Shown one piece after another: positions 23,354 to 31,974 of a stretch of DNA of 64,000 bases. The DNA comes from Cellulomonas marina (GTDB lineage Bacteria; Actinomycetota; Actinomycetes; Actinomycetales; Cellulomonadaceae). A program made the position numbers and the translations under genes. Under the pieces are notes generated by a model that had not been told where the DNA came from, searched no databases, and saw only the letters and a program-made list of their open reading frames with translations. How positions within the stretch are numbered: the stretch's first letter is position 1; every line of letters begins with the position of its first letter. The stretch covers positions 62,001-126,000 of the forward strand of contig NZ_FOKA01000012.1 in NCBI RefSeq assembly GCF_900111925.1. The letters are read 5' to 3'.

Positions 23354-25414
23354 TCAGACGCCGTCCGCCGCCGTCGCCGCCGCGAACTGCGAGCGGTAGA
23401 GCCGGGCGTACGCGCCGTCGGCGGCCAGCAGCGCCGCGTGCGACCCCTGCTCGACGATCGCGCCGTGCTCCATGACGAGGATGACGTCCGCGTCGCGGAT
23501 GGTGGACAGCCGGTGCGCGATGACGAATGACGTCCGACCCTGCCGCAGGGCGTTCATCGCGCCCTGCACCAGCACCTCGGTGCGGGTGTCCACCGAGGAC
23601 GTGGCCTCGTCGAGGACGAGCAGCGCCGGGTCGGCCAGGAACGCGCGCGCGATGGTGATGAGCTGCTTCTCCCCCGCGCTGACGTTGCCGCCCTCCTCGT
23701 CGATGACGGTCTCGTACCCGTCGGGCAACGCGTGCACGAACCGGTCGACGTAGGTGGCGCGGGCCGCCGCCAGCATCCGCTCGCGGTCGCGCCCGCCGGG
23801 GCCGGCGTCGGCGCCCGTGCCGTAGGCGATGTTCTCCGCGATCGTCCCGCCGAACAGCCAGGTGTCCTGCAGGACCATGCCCACCTGCGAGCGCAGGTCG
23901 GCCCGGCGCATCGCGGCGGTGTCGACGCCGTCGAGCGTGATGCGCCCGCCGTCGACCTCGTAGAACCGCATGAGGAGGTTGACGAGGGTGGTCTTGCCGG
24001 CGCCCGTCGGCCCGACGATCGCAACCGTCTGGCCCGGCTCGGCGACGAGGTCGAGGTGCTCGATGAGCGGGGTGTCGGCGACGTACCGGAACGAGACGTC
24101 CTCGAACGCGACGCGGCCCCGCACGGGCTGCGCCACCGCCGCCGGCGGCACCGGGTCCGGGCGCTGCTCGGGCTCGTCGAGCAGCTCGAACACCCGCTCG
24201 GCGGACGCGACGCCCGACTGCAGGATGTTGGCCATCGACGCGACCTGGGTGACCGGCTGCGTGAACTGCCGGGAGTACTGGATGAAGGCCTGCACCGAGC
24301 CCAGCGTCATCGCGCCGCCCGCCACCTGCAGGGCCCCGACGACGGCGATGACGACGTAGCCGATGTTCGAGATGAACATCATCGCCGGCTGGATGGCCCC
24401 GGAGATGAACTGCGCCCGGAACGACGCCTCGTACAGGCGCTCGTTCTCCGCGCGGAAGGTCGCCGCGACCGCCTCCTGCCGGCCGAAGACCTTCACGAGC
24501 GTGTGACCGGTGAACATCTCCTCGACGTGGGCGTTGACCTTGCCGGTCGAGGCCCACTGGGCGACGAACTGCGGCTGCGAGCGCTTCGCGATGAGCACCG
24601 TGACCCAGGCCGACAGCGGCACCGTCACGAGCGCCACGACGGCGAGCAGCGGGGAGATCCAGACCATCATCGCCAGGACGCCGACGATGGTCAGCAGCGA
24701 GGTGATGAGCTGGCTCAGCGTCTGCTGCATGGTCTGCGCGACGTTGTCGATGTCGTTGGTGACGCGCGAGAGGATCTCGCCGCGCTGGTGCCGGTCGACG
24801 TAGGACAGCGGCAGCCGGCCGAGCTTGGCCTGCACGTCGCGGCGCATGCGGAAGACGGTCCGCTGGACGAGCTGCGTGGTGAGCACGCCCTGGAGGTAGC
24901 CGAGCAGCGACGCCGCGAGGTACAGCCCGAGGACCACGAGGAGCACCTGGCCGAGGCGGTCGAAGTCGATCCCCTGCCCGGGGACGACGTCCATGGGGCG
25001 CAGCAGGTCCGCCTGCGCGGTGTCGCCGCGGGCCTCGAGCGCGGCGAGGGCCTGCGCCTTCGTCGTCCCGGCCGGGAACACCTCCCCGAGCCGGCGCCCC
25101 ACGACGCCCTCGAAGACGACGTCGGTCGCGTGCCCGAGGATCCGCGGGCCCAGCACGCTGAGCGTCACGCTGACCGCCGTCAGCGCGAGCACGACGAGCA
25201 GCACCGCGCGCTCGGGCCGCAGCATCCCGACGAGCCGCCTCAGCGACCCCCGGAAGTCCATCGCCTTGGCGACGGGCACGCCCATCATCCCGCCGGGCCG
25301 CCCGCCCATGGGGCCGCCCATCGGTCCCCGCGCCGGTCCGCCCGGGGGCGGGCCGCCGGCCGCGGGGCCGCCGGGCGCCGGGGAGCCGGGCCTGGTCCGC
25401 GTCGGCGCGGTCAC
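23354..25414 (-). CDS. ABC exporter half-transporter, canonical ATP site subunit
   Basis: A 686-residue fused membrane/ATPase protein. The GTG start at 25414 overlaps the partner's stop (GTGA). The N-terminal 60 residues are Pro/Gly-rich (GGPMGGRPGGMMG). Six transmembrane helices follow, then the ATPase with Walker A GPTGAGKTT, signature VSAGEKQLI (SAGE rather than SGGQ) and Walker B LLVLDEATSSVD with the catalytic Glu intact. It pairs with the next protein as a heterodimeric multidrug-type exporter like BmrCD, LmrCD or TM287/288. Substrate is unknown; TetR control suggests a toxic compound or lipid. Confidence 0.95.
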   Translation of the reverse strand: MTAPTRTRPGSPAPGGPAAGGPPPGGPARGPMGGPMGGRPGGMMGVPVAKAMDFRGSLRRLVGMLRPERAVLLVVLALTAVSVTLSVLGPRILGHATDVVFEGVVGRRLGEVFPAGTTKAQALAALEARGDTAQADLLRPMDVVPGQGIDFDRLGQVLLVVLGLYLAASLLGYLQGVLTTQLVQRTVFRMRRDVQAKLGRLPLSYVDRHQRGEILSRVTNDIDNVAQTMQQTLSQLITSLLTIVGVLAMMVWISPLLAVVALVTVPLSAWVTVLIAKRSQPQFVAQWASTGKVNAHVEEMFTGHTLVKVFGRQEAVAATFRAENERLYEASFRAQFISGAIQPAMMFISNIGYVVIAVVGALQVAGGAMTLGSVQAFIQYSRQFTQPVTQVASMANILQSGVASAERVFELLDEPEQRPDPVPPAAVAQPVRGRVAFEDVSFRYVADTPLIEHLDLVAEPGQTVAIVGPTGAGKTTLVNLLMRFYEVDGGRITLDGVDTAAMRRADLRSQVGMVLQDTWLFGGTIAENIAYGTGADAGPGGRDRERMLAAARATYVDRFVHALPDGYETVIDEEGGNVSAGEKQLITIARAFLADPALLVLDEATSSVDTRTEVLVQGAMNALRQGRTSFVIAHRLSTIRDADVILVMEHGAIVEQGSHAALLAADGAYARLYRSQFAAATAADGV

Positions 25415-27141
25415 GCCGCCTCCTCCACGCTCACCTGGGACAGGACGATCTCGCGGTACGTCTCGTCCGACGCCATGAGCTCGGTGTGGGTGCCGGTCCC
25501 GACGACGCGCCCGTCGTCGAGCACGACGATGCGGTCCGCTCCTCGGACCGTGCTGACCCGCTGGGCGACGACGAGCACCGTCGCGTCCCGGGTCTCCGGG
25601 ACGAGGGCGGCCCGCAGCGCGGCGTCGGTGGCGACGTCGAGCGCGGAGAAGCAGTCGTCGAACAGGTAGATCGCCGGGCGGCGGACGAGGGCCCGGGCGA
25701 TCGCCAGGCGCTGGCGCTGGCCGCCGGACACGTTCGTGCCGCCCTGCGTCACCGGCGCCTCGAGCCCGCCGAGCTCGCGGACGAAGTCCGCCGCCTGGGC
25801 GACCTCGAGCGCGTGCCAGAGCTCGTCCTCCGTCGCGTCACCCTTGCCCATGCGCAGGTTCGAGGCGACCGTGCCGGAGAAGAGGAAGGGCTTCTGCGGC
25901 ACGAGGCCGATGGCGGACCACAGCACCTGCGGGTCGAGCTCGCGCACGTCCACCCCGCCGACGAGCACCGCGCCGCCGGTCACGTCGACGAGCCGCGGCA
26001 CGAGCTCGACGAGCGTCGTCTTGCCCGCGCCGGTGGCGCCGATGATCGCCGTGGTCTGCCCGACGGGGGCCAGGAGGTCGACGTCGTGCAGGACCGGCGC
26101 CTCGGCGCCCGGGTAGCCGAAGGTGACCCCGCGCAGCTCCACCCCGCCGCGCTGCGCGAAGGGACGGCCGCCGCCGGCGGGCGGGCGGATGGAGGGCTCG
26201 GTCTGGAGGACCTCGGTGATGCGGCCAGCGCTGACCTCGGCCCGCGGCACGATCATCAGCATCATCGTCGAGAAGAGCACCGCCATGAGGATCTGCATGA
26301 GGTAGGAGATGAAGGCGGTCAGCGATCCCACCTGCATCCGCCCCGCGTCGATCTGCTGCCCGCCGAACCAGATGACGGCGACGCTCGACAGGTTCAGCAC
26401 GAGCATCACCACGGGGAACATGAGCGCCATGAGCCGCCCGACGGCGACGGCGACCTCCCGCAGCTCGTCGTTCGCGGCGCCGAAGCGGGCCGCCTCCGCG
26501 TCCTCGCGCACGAAGGCCCGCACGACGCGGATGCCCGTGATCTGCTCGCGCAGCACCCGGTTGATGGCGTCGAGGCGGGTCTGCATGGAGGCGAACAGCG
26601 GCCGCATCCGCCGGATGGTCAGCCCCAGCACGACGAGCAGGACCGGCACGATGACGAGCAGGACCATCGACAGCCGCGCGTCCTCACGCACCGCCATGAT
26701 GACGCCGCCGACGAGGGTGATGGGCGCGGCGACGAGGAACGCCAGCCCCATCATGACGAGCATCTGCACCTGCTGGACGTCGTTGCTCTCGCGGGTGATG
26801 AGCGACGGCGCCCCGAACCGGCCGACCTCCTGCGCCGAGAACTCCTGCACGCGGGCGAACACCGCGCCGCGCAGGTCACGGCCCACCGACATCGCCACGC
26901 GGGCCGCGAAGAAGACGGCGACCACGGCGCAGAGCACCTGCAGGACGGTCACGGCGAGCATCACCCCGCCGGTCCGCAGGACGTAGCCCGTGTCCCCCGT
27001 GACGACGCCCTGGTCGATGATCCGGGCGTTGAGGGTCGGCAGCCAGAGGTTGCTCAGCGCCTGCGCCGCCTGCAGCACGACGACGACGAGCAGGGCGGTC
27101 CGGTAGGGCCGCAGGTGGGTCCGCAGCAGTCGGGTCAGCAT
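25411..27141 (-). CDS. ABC exporter half-transporter, degenerate ATP site subunit
   Basis: A 576-residue half-transporter from ATG 27141. Six membrane helices are followed by an ATPase with Walker A GATGAGKTT and signature VSGGQRQRL. Walker B is IYLFDDCFSALD, in which the catalytic glutamate is replaced by aspartate. This is the hallmark of the non-hydrolysing site in heterodimeric exporters, so together with the 686-residue partner one ATP site is canonical and one degenerate. The start codon lies within the last codons of the TetR gene, making the three genes one operon. Confidence 0.95.
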   Translation of the reverse strand: MLTRLLRTHLRPYRTALLVVVVLQAAQALSNLWLPTLNARIIDQGVVTGDTGYVLRTGGVMLAVTVLQVLCAVVAVFFAARVAMSVGRDLRGAVFARVQEFSAQEVGRFGAPSLITRESNDVQQVQMLVMMGLAFLVAAPITLVGGVIMAVREDARLSMVLLVIVPVLLVVLGLTIRRMRPLFASMQTRLDAINRVLREQITGIRVVRAFVREDAEAARFGAANDELREVAVAVGRLMALMFPVVMLVLNLSSVAVIWFGGQQIDAGRMQVGSLTAFISYLMQILMAVLFSTMMLMIVPRAEVSAGRITEVLQTEPSIRPPAGGGRPFAQRGGVELRGVTFGYPGAEAPVLHDVDLLAPVGQTTAIIGATGAGKTTLVELVPRLVDVTGGAVLVGGVDVRELDPQVLWSAIGLVPQKPFLFSGTVASNLRMGKGDATEDELWHALEVAQAADFVRELGGLEAPVTQGGTNVSGGQRQRLAIARALVRRPAIYLFDDCFSALDVATDAALRAALVPETRDATVLVVAQRVSTVRGADRIVVLDDGRVVGTGTHTELMASDETYREIVLSQVSVEEAA

Positions 27142-27854
27142 GGTCGCCTCGCGAGGTCGGTGCCGTCGGGGGTGGTGGTGCGCAGGGGTCCGGCCAGGAC
27201 CTCGTCGAGCGGGCGGTCGTCGGGGTGGAGCTCGGGCGCCGGGCCGTGCGCCAGGCCGCGGACCACGACCGCGGCCACGAGCTCCGGCGGCAGCAGCCCG
27301 ACGCCGGCCATCCCCGGCGGCCCCAGCCCCACCGCCAGGTTGAGCAGGACGCGCGCCGCTGTCCAGGAGTTCCCGCCGAGCCGGTCCGCGTGCGGCTCCA
27401 GCCGGTCCGCGGTGCAGCGCAGGAGGGCCAGCACGTGCTCGACGTGCGGGCCGTGTCGCGGCCCGGCGGCGCCGGCCGTCCCGGGTGCGGCGCCCTCGCC
27501 GCGCAGCACCTGCGCGAAGATGCTGCGCACCGCGTGCATGACGCGCGTGCGCTCGATCATCCCCTCCTGGAGGACGCGCGCCACGGACGCGACGAGCTCC
27601 TCCAGCGGGGCGTCGGGCAGCGCGGCGACGGCGGCGCACGTGGGCGCGGCGTCCATCGCGGCCAGCGCGGCCGCGTGCAAGAGCTCCGTCTTGTCGTCGA
27701 ACGCCTTGAACAGCGTGCCCTCCGCGACGCCGGCGGCCTCGGCGATCTGCCGGGTCGTCACGTCCGCCCCCAGCTCGGCGAGCAGGGGCACGGTGGCCAC
27801 GACGATGGCCGAGCGCCGCTCGTCGCGGGACATGCGGGGTGCTCGGGTCGGCAC
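27135..27854 (-). CDS. TetR-family transcriptional regulator of the ABC exporter
   Basis: A 239-residue regulator from GTG 27854; ATG 27833 (MSRDERRS) is an alternative start. The helix-turn-helix is GADVTTRQIAEAAGVAEGTLFKAFDDKTELL, conventional in form. The ligand-binding C-terminal domain is not informative. The stop overlaps the exporter's first codons, so it is the first gene of a three-gene operon. A dyad at 27872-27887 directly upstream fits autoregulation, with release by an exporter substrate. Confidence 0.92.
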   Translation of the reverse strand: MPTRAPRMSRDERRSAIVVATVPLLAELGADVTTRQIAEAAGVAEGTLFKAFDDKTELLHAAALAAMDAAPTCAAVAALPDAPLEELVASVARVLQEGMIERTRVMHAVRSIFAQVLRGEGAAPGTAGAAGPRHGPHVEHVLALLRCTADRLEPHADRLGGNSWTAARVLLNLAVGLGPPGMAGVGLLPPELVAAVVVRGLAHGPAPELHPDDRPLDEVLAGPLRTTTPDGTDLARRPC

Positions 27855-27871
27855 AGGCAGCAACCTATGGT

Positions 27872-27887
27872 GAGTGAGCACTCACTC
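27872..27887. promoter_or_regulatory. TetR-type operator palindrome
   Basis: GAGTGA-GCAC-TCACTC has perfect 6-bp arms around a 4-bp centre, 18 bp upstream of the TetR start and 79 bp upstream of the divergent glycosidase gene. The spacing and symmetry are typical of TetR autoregulatory sites and it may also affect the divergent promoter. Confidence 0.65.
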
Positions 27888-27965
27888 GCAAGGTCCGCCA
27901 CGTCGCACAGCGGTCGTACAGCGGGGACCGGCCGGGCACCGGGGCGCCCTGCCTAGACATGCCGC

Positions 27966-29006
27966 ATGCCCCGACACCGACCTCGCACCGCCCCGGAACC
28001 AACCCCGACGAGCCCGCGCCGCCGCGCCCTGCGCCGGACCGCGGTCGCCGTCACCGCCGGCCTCGTGCTCGCCGCCGGCGGCACGGCCTCGTGGGCGCTC
28101 GACCGCTTCGTCGTCGACCACGTCCAGATCGCCGACGTCGACGCCTACGAGGCCGCGCAGTCCGCCGCCGCCGGGACCACGACGACGACGGACGGCACGA
28201 CGACGGGGACCACCACGGACGCCAGCAGGGACACGAGCACGGGCGCCGGCACCCTCACGTCGACGTCCTACACCGCCGCCGACGGCACGAGCGTCACGAT
28301 CTCCACCGTCGTCACCGGCTCGGGCGACGACCAGGTGAGCTCCTACGTGGCCGACGTCGTCCTGGCCGACGCCACCGACCTGCGCTCCGCCTTCGCGCAG
28401 AACGCGTTCGGCACCAATATCACCGAGACCACCAGCGACATCGCCGCCGACAACGACGCGGTGTTCGCGGTGAACGGGGACTACTACGGGTTCCGCGACA
28501 CGGGCATCGTCATCCGCAACGGCGTCGTCTACCGCGACGAGGGTGCCCGCGAGGGGCTGGCGTTCTACACCGACGGCCACGTGGAGGTGTACGACGAGAC
28601 GGAGACCTCCGCCGACGAGCTGGTCGCCGCCGGGGTGTGGAACACGCTGTCGTTCGGCCCGGCCATCGTCGAGGACGGGGCCGTCGTCGACGGCATCGAG
28701 GACGTCGAGGTCGACACGAACGTCGGCAACCACTCCATCCAGGGCGACCAGCCGCGCACGCTCGTCGGGGTCGTCGACGACAACCACCTGCTCTTCGTCG
28801 TCGTCGACGGCCGCAGCCCCGGGTACAGCGCGGGCGTGACCATGACCGAGGCGGCGCAGATGATGCTCGACCTCGGCGCCACCACCGCCTACAACCTCGA
28901 CGGCGGCGGGTCCTCGACCATGGTGTTCGACGGCGCGCTCGTCAACGACCCGCTCGGCAAGGGCACCGAGCGCGGCACCTCCGACATCCTCTACCTGGGC
29001 TACTGA
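27966..29006 (+). CDS. Phosphodiester glycosidase (NAGPA) domain protein, membrane-anchored or secreted
   Basis: A 346-residue protein. An Arg-rich start and hydrophobic helix (AVAVTAGLVLAAGGTASWAL) form a signal anchor. A Thr/Gly-rich spacer (residues about 70-95) precedes a NAGPA/DUF2233 domain with the family motifs FAVNGDYYGF, GLAFYTDG, SFGPAIVEDG and, near the C-terminus, YNLDGGGSSTMVFDGALVND. The human homologue removes GlcNAc from GlcNAc-phosphomannose; bacterial members act on cell-surface or polymer phosphodiesters outside the membrane. The next gene, 8 bp downstream, encodes a GT2-GtrA glycosyltransferase, so the two likely act on a surface glycan. Confidence 0.9.
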   Translation: MPRHRPRTAPEPTPTSPRRRALRRTAVAVTAGLVLAAGGTASWALDRFVVDHVQIADVDAYEAAQSAAAGTTTTTDGTTTGTTTDASRDTSTGAGTLTSTSYTAADGTSVTISTVVTGSGDDQVSSYVADVVLADATDLRSAFAQNAFGTNITETTSDIAADNDAVFAVNGDYYGFRDTGIVIRNGVVYRDEGAREGLAFYTDGHVEVYDETETSADELVAAGVWNTLSFGPAIVEDGAVVDGIEDVEVDTNVGNHSIQGDQPRTLVGVVDDNHLLFVVVDGRSPGYSAGVTMTEAAQMMLDLGATTAYNLDGGGSSTMVFDGALVNDPLGKGTERGTSDILYLGY

Positions 29007-29014
29007 GGCCGGCC

Positions 29015-30145
29015 GTGATCGTCCTCGTCCCCGCGCTCGACCCCGACGAGCGCCTCGTCGCCCTCGCCGACGCGCTGCACGCCGCCGCCGCGTCCGGCCC
29101 CCCGCTCGAGGTCGTCGTCGTCGACGACGGCTCCGGGCCCGCCGGCGCCGCGGCGCTGGCCGCCGTCCGCGCGCGGGGCGTCGTCGTCCTCACCCACCCG
29201 GTCAACCGCGGGAAGGGCGCCGCGCTGCGCACCGGCGTCGCGTGGGTCCTGGCGCACCGACCCGGACGGGACGTCGTCTGCGCCGACAGCGACGGCCAGC
29301 ACGCGCCGGCCGACGTGCTGGCCGTCGCCCGCCGCGTGGCCACCGGCGACGGGGCGGTGGTGCTCGGCGTGCGCGCGTTCACCGGCCCGGTGCCGATGCG
29401 CAGCCGCGTCGGCAACGAGGCCTCCCGCCTGCTGTTCCGGCTCAGCACGGGCCAGGACGTCGTCGACACGCAGACGGGCCTGCGCGGCTACCCGGCCGCG
29501 CTGCTGCCGGACCTGCTGACGGTGACCGGCGACCGCTTCGAGTACGAGCTGCGCCTCCTGCTGCACCTGGCCCGCAGCGGGGTCGTCGTCGAGCAGCACC
29601 CCATCGCCACGATCTACCTCGAGAGCAACGCGTCCTCGCACTTCCGGCCCGTCGCCGACTCCCTGCGCGTCATGGCGCCGCTCGTCGCCTTCGCGCTGTC
29701 CTCGCTGCTCGGGGCGGCGGTCGACGTCGCGGCCTTCGCCGCGCTGCTGCCCCTGACGGGCTCGCTCGCGCTCGCGGTGGGCGGGGCGCGCGCGGTGTCG
29801 GCGGCCGTGAACTTCCTCGTCAACCGCCACGCCGTCTTCGCGTCGCCCGGCGGCGCGGGGGCGCCGCTCCGCCGGGCGGCGGGGCGTTACGTCGCCCTCG
29901 CGCTGCTGCTGCTCGCGGGCTCCCTCGGCGTCGTGACGGCGCTGACGGACCTCGGCGTGCCGGCCGTGATCGCCAAGGTGCTCGCGGACCTCTCGCTCTT
30001 CGTGCTGGCCTACGGCCTGCAGAGCCAGGTGGTCTTCGCGGGCCCGGCCGACGTCAGGCGGGACCGCCCGGCCCTGCCGCCGACGACCCCGACGGCCCCG
30101 GTCCCTCCGGTGGAGGACCGCCCGCCGACGGCGTCCCGCCGTTGA
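29015..30145 (+). CDS. GT2 glycosyltransferase fused to GtrA-like membrane domain
   Basis: A 376-residue fusion from GTG 29015. The N-terminal half is a DPM1-like GT2 domain with VVVVDDGSGP, the DxD-like VCADSDGQH and the NRGKGAALRTG motif. The C-terminal half has four hydrophobic helices of the GtrA family, including AVNFLVNRHAVF, the family's diagnostic motif. Such proteins make or flip polyprenyl-phosphate sugars. The last 30 residues are Pro/Thr-rich and are encoded antisense to the end of the band-7 gene: the genes overlap by 92 bp. Confidence 0.93.
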   Translation: MIVLVPALDPDERLVALADALHAAAASGPPLEVVVVDDGSGPAGAAALAAVRARGVVVLTHPVNRGKGAALRTGVAWVLAHRPGRDVVCADSDGQHAPADVLAVARRVATGDGAVVLGVRAFTGPVPMRSRVGNEASRLLFRLSTGQDVVDTQTGLRGYPAALLPDLLTVTGDRFEYELRLLLHLARSGVVVEQHPIATIYLESNASSHFRPVADSLRVMAPLVAFALSSLLGAAVDVAAFAALLPLTGSLALAVGGARAVSAAVNFLVNRHAVFASPGGAGAPLRRAAGRYVALALLLLAGSLGVVTALTDLGVPAVIAKVLADLSLFVLAYGLQSQVVFAGPADVRRDRPALPPTTPTAPVPPVEDRPPTASRR

Positions 30146-31328
30146 CGCCGCCCGGCCCGGCCAGGCCGCCGGCTCCCGTGGCCGCCTGCCCCCGCTCGGC
30201 CTCGGCGCTGAACGGCCGGCCGCTGCGGGTACCGGAGCTCGTGGCCTCCTCCGCCGCGCGCTCGGACTCCCGGCGGGCGCGCTCCAGCGCCTCGCGCGGG
30301 TCCTCCAGCGCGCTCGGCGGCAGGTCCTCGGGCCGCACCGGCGAGGCCTTGCGGGCCCGCCGACCCGACCCGTCGCCGCCGCCCGTCCCGGCGAAGCCGT
30401 CCGCGAGCTGCCCCAGCACGCCGCTCAGCTCCGACGGCAGGAACCACAGCTTGTTCGCCGGCGTCGCCGCGATCTTCGGCAGCGTCTGCAGGTACTGGTA
30501 GGCGAGCAGCTGCGGGTCGGCGTCGCCGCGGTGCACGGCGTCGAAGACCTGGAGGATCGCGCGCGACTCCCCCTCGGCGGTGAGGATCGCCGACTGGGCC
30601 GCGCCCTCCGCCCGCAGGATCGCGGCCTGCTTCTCGCCCTCGGCGGTGAGGATCTGCGACTGCTTGACACCCTCGGCGGTGAGGATCGTCGCGCGGCGGT
30701 CCCGCTCGGCGCGCATCTGCGCCTCCATGGCGCCCTGCACGGACTGGGGCGGGTCGATGCTCTTGAGCTCCACGCGGTTGACGCGGATGCCCCACCGGCC
30801 CGTCGCCTCGTCGAGCACGCCGCGGAGCTGGCCGTTGATCTGGTCGCGGCTCGTCAGCGTCTGCTCGAGGTCCAGCGACCCGACGACGTTGCGCAGCGTC
30901 GTGACGGTGAGCTGCTCGACGCCCTGGATGTAGTTGGCGATCTCGTAGACCGCCGACTTGGGGTCCGTGACCTGGAAGTAGATGACCGTGTCGATGTTGA
31001 CGACGAGGTTGTCCGAGGTGATGACCGGCTGCGGCGGGAACGAGACCACCTGCTCGCGCAGGTCCACGCCGGCACGGACCCGGTCGACGAACGGGATGAG
31101 CAGGTGCAGGCCCGCGTCCATGGTCCGGGAGTACCGGCCGAGGCGCTCGACGATCATCGCCACCGCCTGGGGCACGATCCGCACGGACCGCACGAGGGCG
31201 ACGACGACGAACAGGACGAGCAGCGCCAGCACCACGACGGTCGCGATGCCGACGGCGCCGCCGCCGTCCCCGTCGGCGGCCGCGGCCAGCACGGGTGCGT
31301 GGGCCGCCGCGGCGGTCAGGTCGGTCAT
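30054..31328 (-). CDS. SPFH/band 7 membrane protein (stomatin/HflKC type)
   Basis: A 424-residue protein from ATG 31328. One N-terminal helix (VGIATVVVLALLVLFVVVAL) is followed by a complete SPFH domain (VPQAVAMIVERLGRYSRTM, LREQVVSFPPQPVITSDNL, DPKSAVYEIANYIQGVEQ). An Ala/Glu-rich helix has recurrent ILTAEG units (RATILTAEG, SQILTAEG, SAILTAEG), and the tail is Gly/Pro-rich and disordered. It scaffolds membrane microdomains. The NfeD partner is encoded directly upstream with an ATGA overlap, the usual pairing. The disordered tail overlaps the convergent glycosyltransferase gene. Confidence 0.94.
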   Translation of the reverse strand: MTDLTAAAAHAPVLAAAADGDGGGAVGIATVVVLALLVLFVVVALVRSVRIVPQAVAMIVERLGRYSRTMDAGLHLLIPFVDRVRAGVDLREQVVSFPPQPVITSDNLVVNIDTVIYFQVTDPKSAVYEIANYIQGVEQLTVTTLRNVVGSLDLEQTLTSRDQINGQLRGVLDEATGRWGIRVNRVELKSIDPPQSVQGAMEAQMRAERDRRATILTAEGVKQSQILTAEGEKQAAILRAEGAAQSAILTAEGESRAILQVFDAVHRGDADPQLLAYQYLQTLPKIAATPANKLWFLPSELSGVLGQLADGFAGTGGGDGSGRRARKASPVRPEDLPPSALEDPREALERARRESERAAEEATSSGTRSGRPFSAEAERGQAATGAGGLAGPGGVNGGTPSAGGPPPEGPGPSGSSAAGPGGPA

Positions 31329-31768
31329 GAGGTCCCCCTCCTCGGGTCGGGCGCGACGACGGCCGTCGCCCCCTCGATGCGCAGGACGACCGCGGGCGCG
31401 TCGGCCGGCAGCTCCCCCGGTCCGTCGAGACGCGCGCTCCAGACCTCGCCGTGGATCTTCACGCGCCCGCCGTCGGCGTCGACGGCGCTCAGTGCCAGCG
31501 CCGGTCGCCCGACGAGGGCCGCCACGTTCGTCTCCTGCAGCGGCACGCGGTCGCGCAGGTGGCGCAGGAGCAGCGGTCGCAACGTGGTCAGCAGCACCAC
31601 CGAGGACACGGCGGCGACGAGCACCTGGACCGACAGCGGGGCGCCGAACGCGGCGGCGATCCCGCCCGCCACGGCGCCGCCCGCGAACATGATGAGCACG
31701 AGGTCGAGCGAGAGGACCTCGACGACGGCCAGCAGCGCCGCCCCGCCCATCCACCAGAGCCAGGCCAT
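31325..31768 (-). CDS. NfeD-like membrane protein, band-7 partner
   Basis: A 147-residue protein from ATG 31768, preceded by a strong GGAGGGGGAGG site. Two or three hydrophobic helices (LWWMGGAALLAVVEVLSL, LIMFAGGAVAGGIAAAFG, VLVAAVSSVVLLTT) are followed by a small OB-like barrel (ALVGRPALALSAVDADGGRVKIHGEVWSAR in two parts), the NfeD1b arrangement. It associates with the SPFH protein. The 206 bp to the next gene upstream show no gene. Confidence 0.92.
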   Translation of the reverse strand: MAWLWWMGGAALLAVVEVLSLDLVLIMFAGGAVAGGIAAAFGAPLSVQVLVAAVSSVVLLTTLRPLLLRHLRDRVPLQETNVAALVGRPALALSAVDADGGRVKIHGEVWSARLDGPGELPADAPAVVLRIEGATAVVAPDPRRGTS

Positions 31769-31974
31769 GGCCTCCCCCTCCCGCTCGTCGGCGGCCACCC
31801 CGGGGCGACGACGCCGCGGCGCCTCCCTGGGCGTCGCGGTCCCACCGTACCCAGCGGACCTGAGGAGCACCATGCCCGGCGTACACGAGCGCATGACCGT
31901 GTGCAGGGCGAGTGCTGGTGGTCGCGCCTCGTGGCGCGGACGGCCCCGGCGGAGGGACGGCCGCGGCACCGAGG

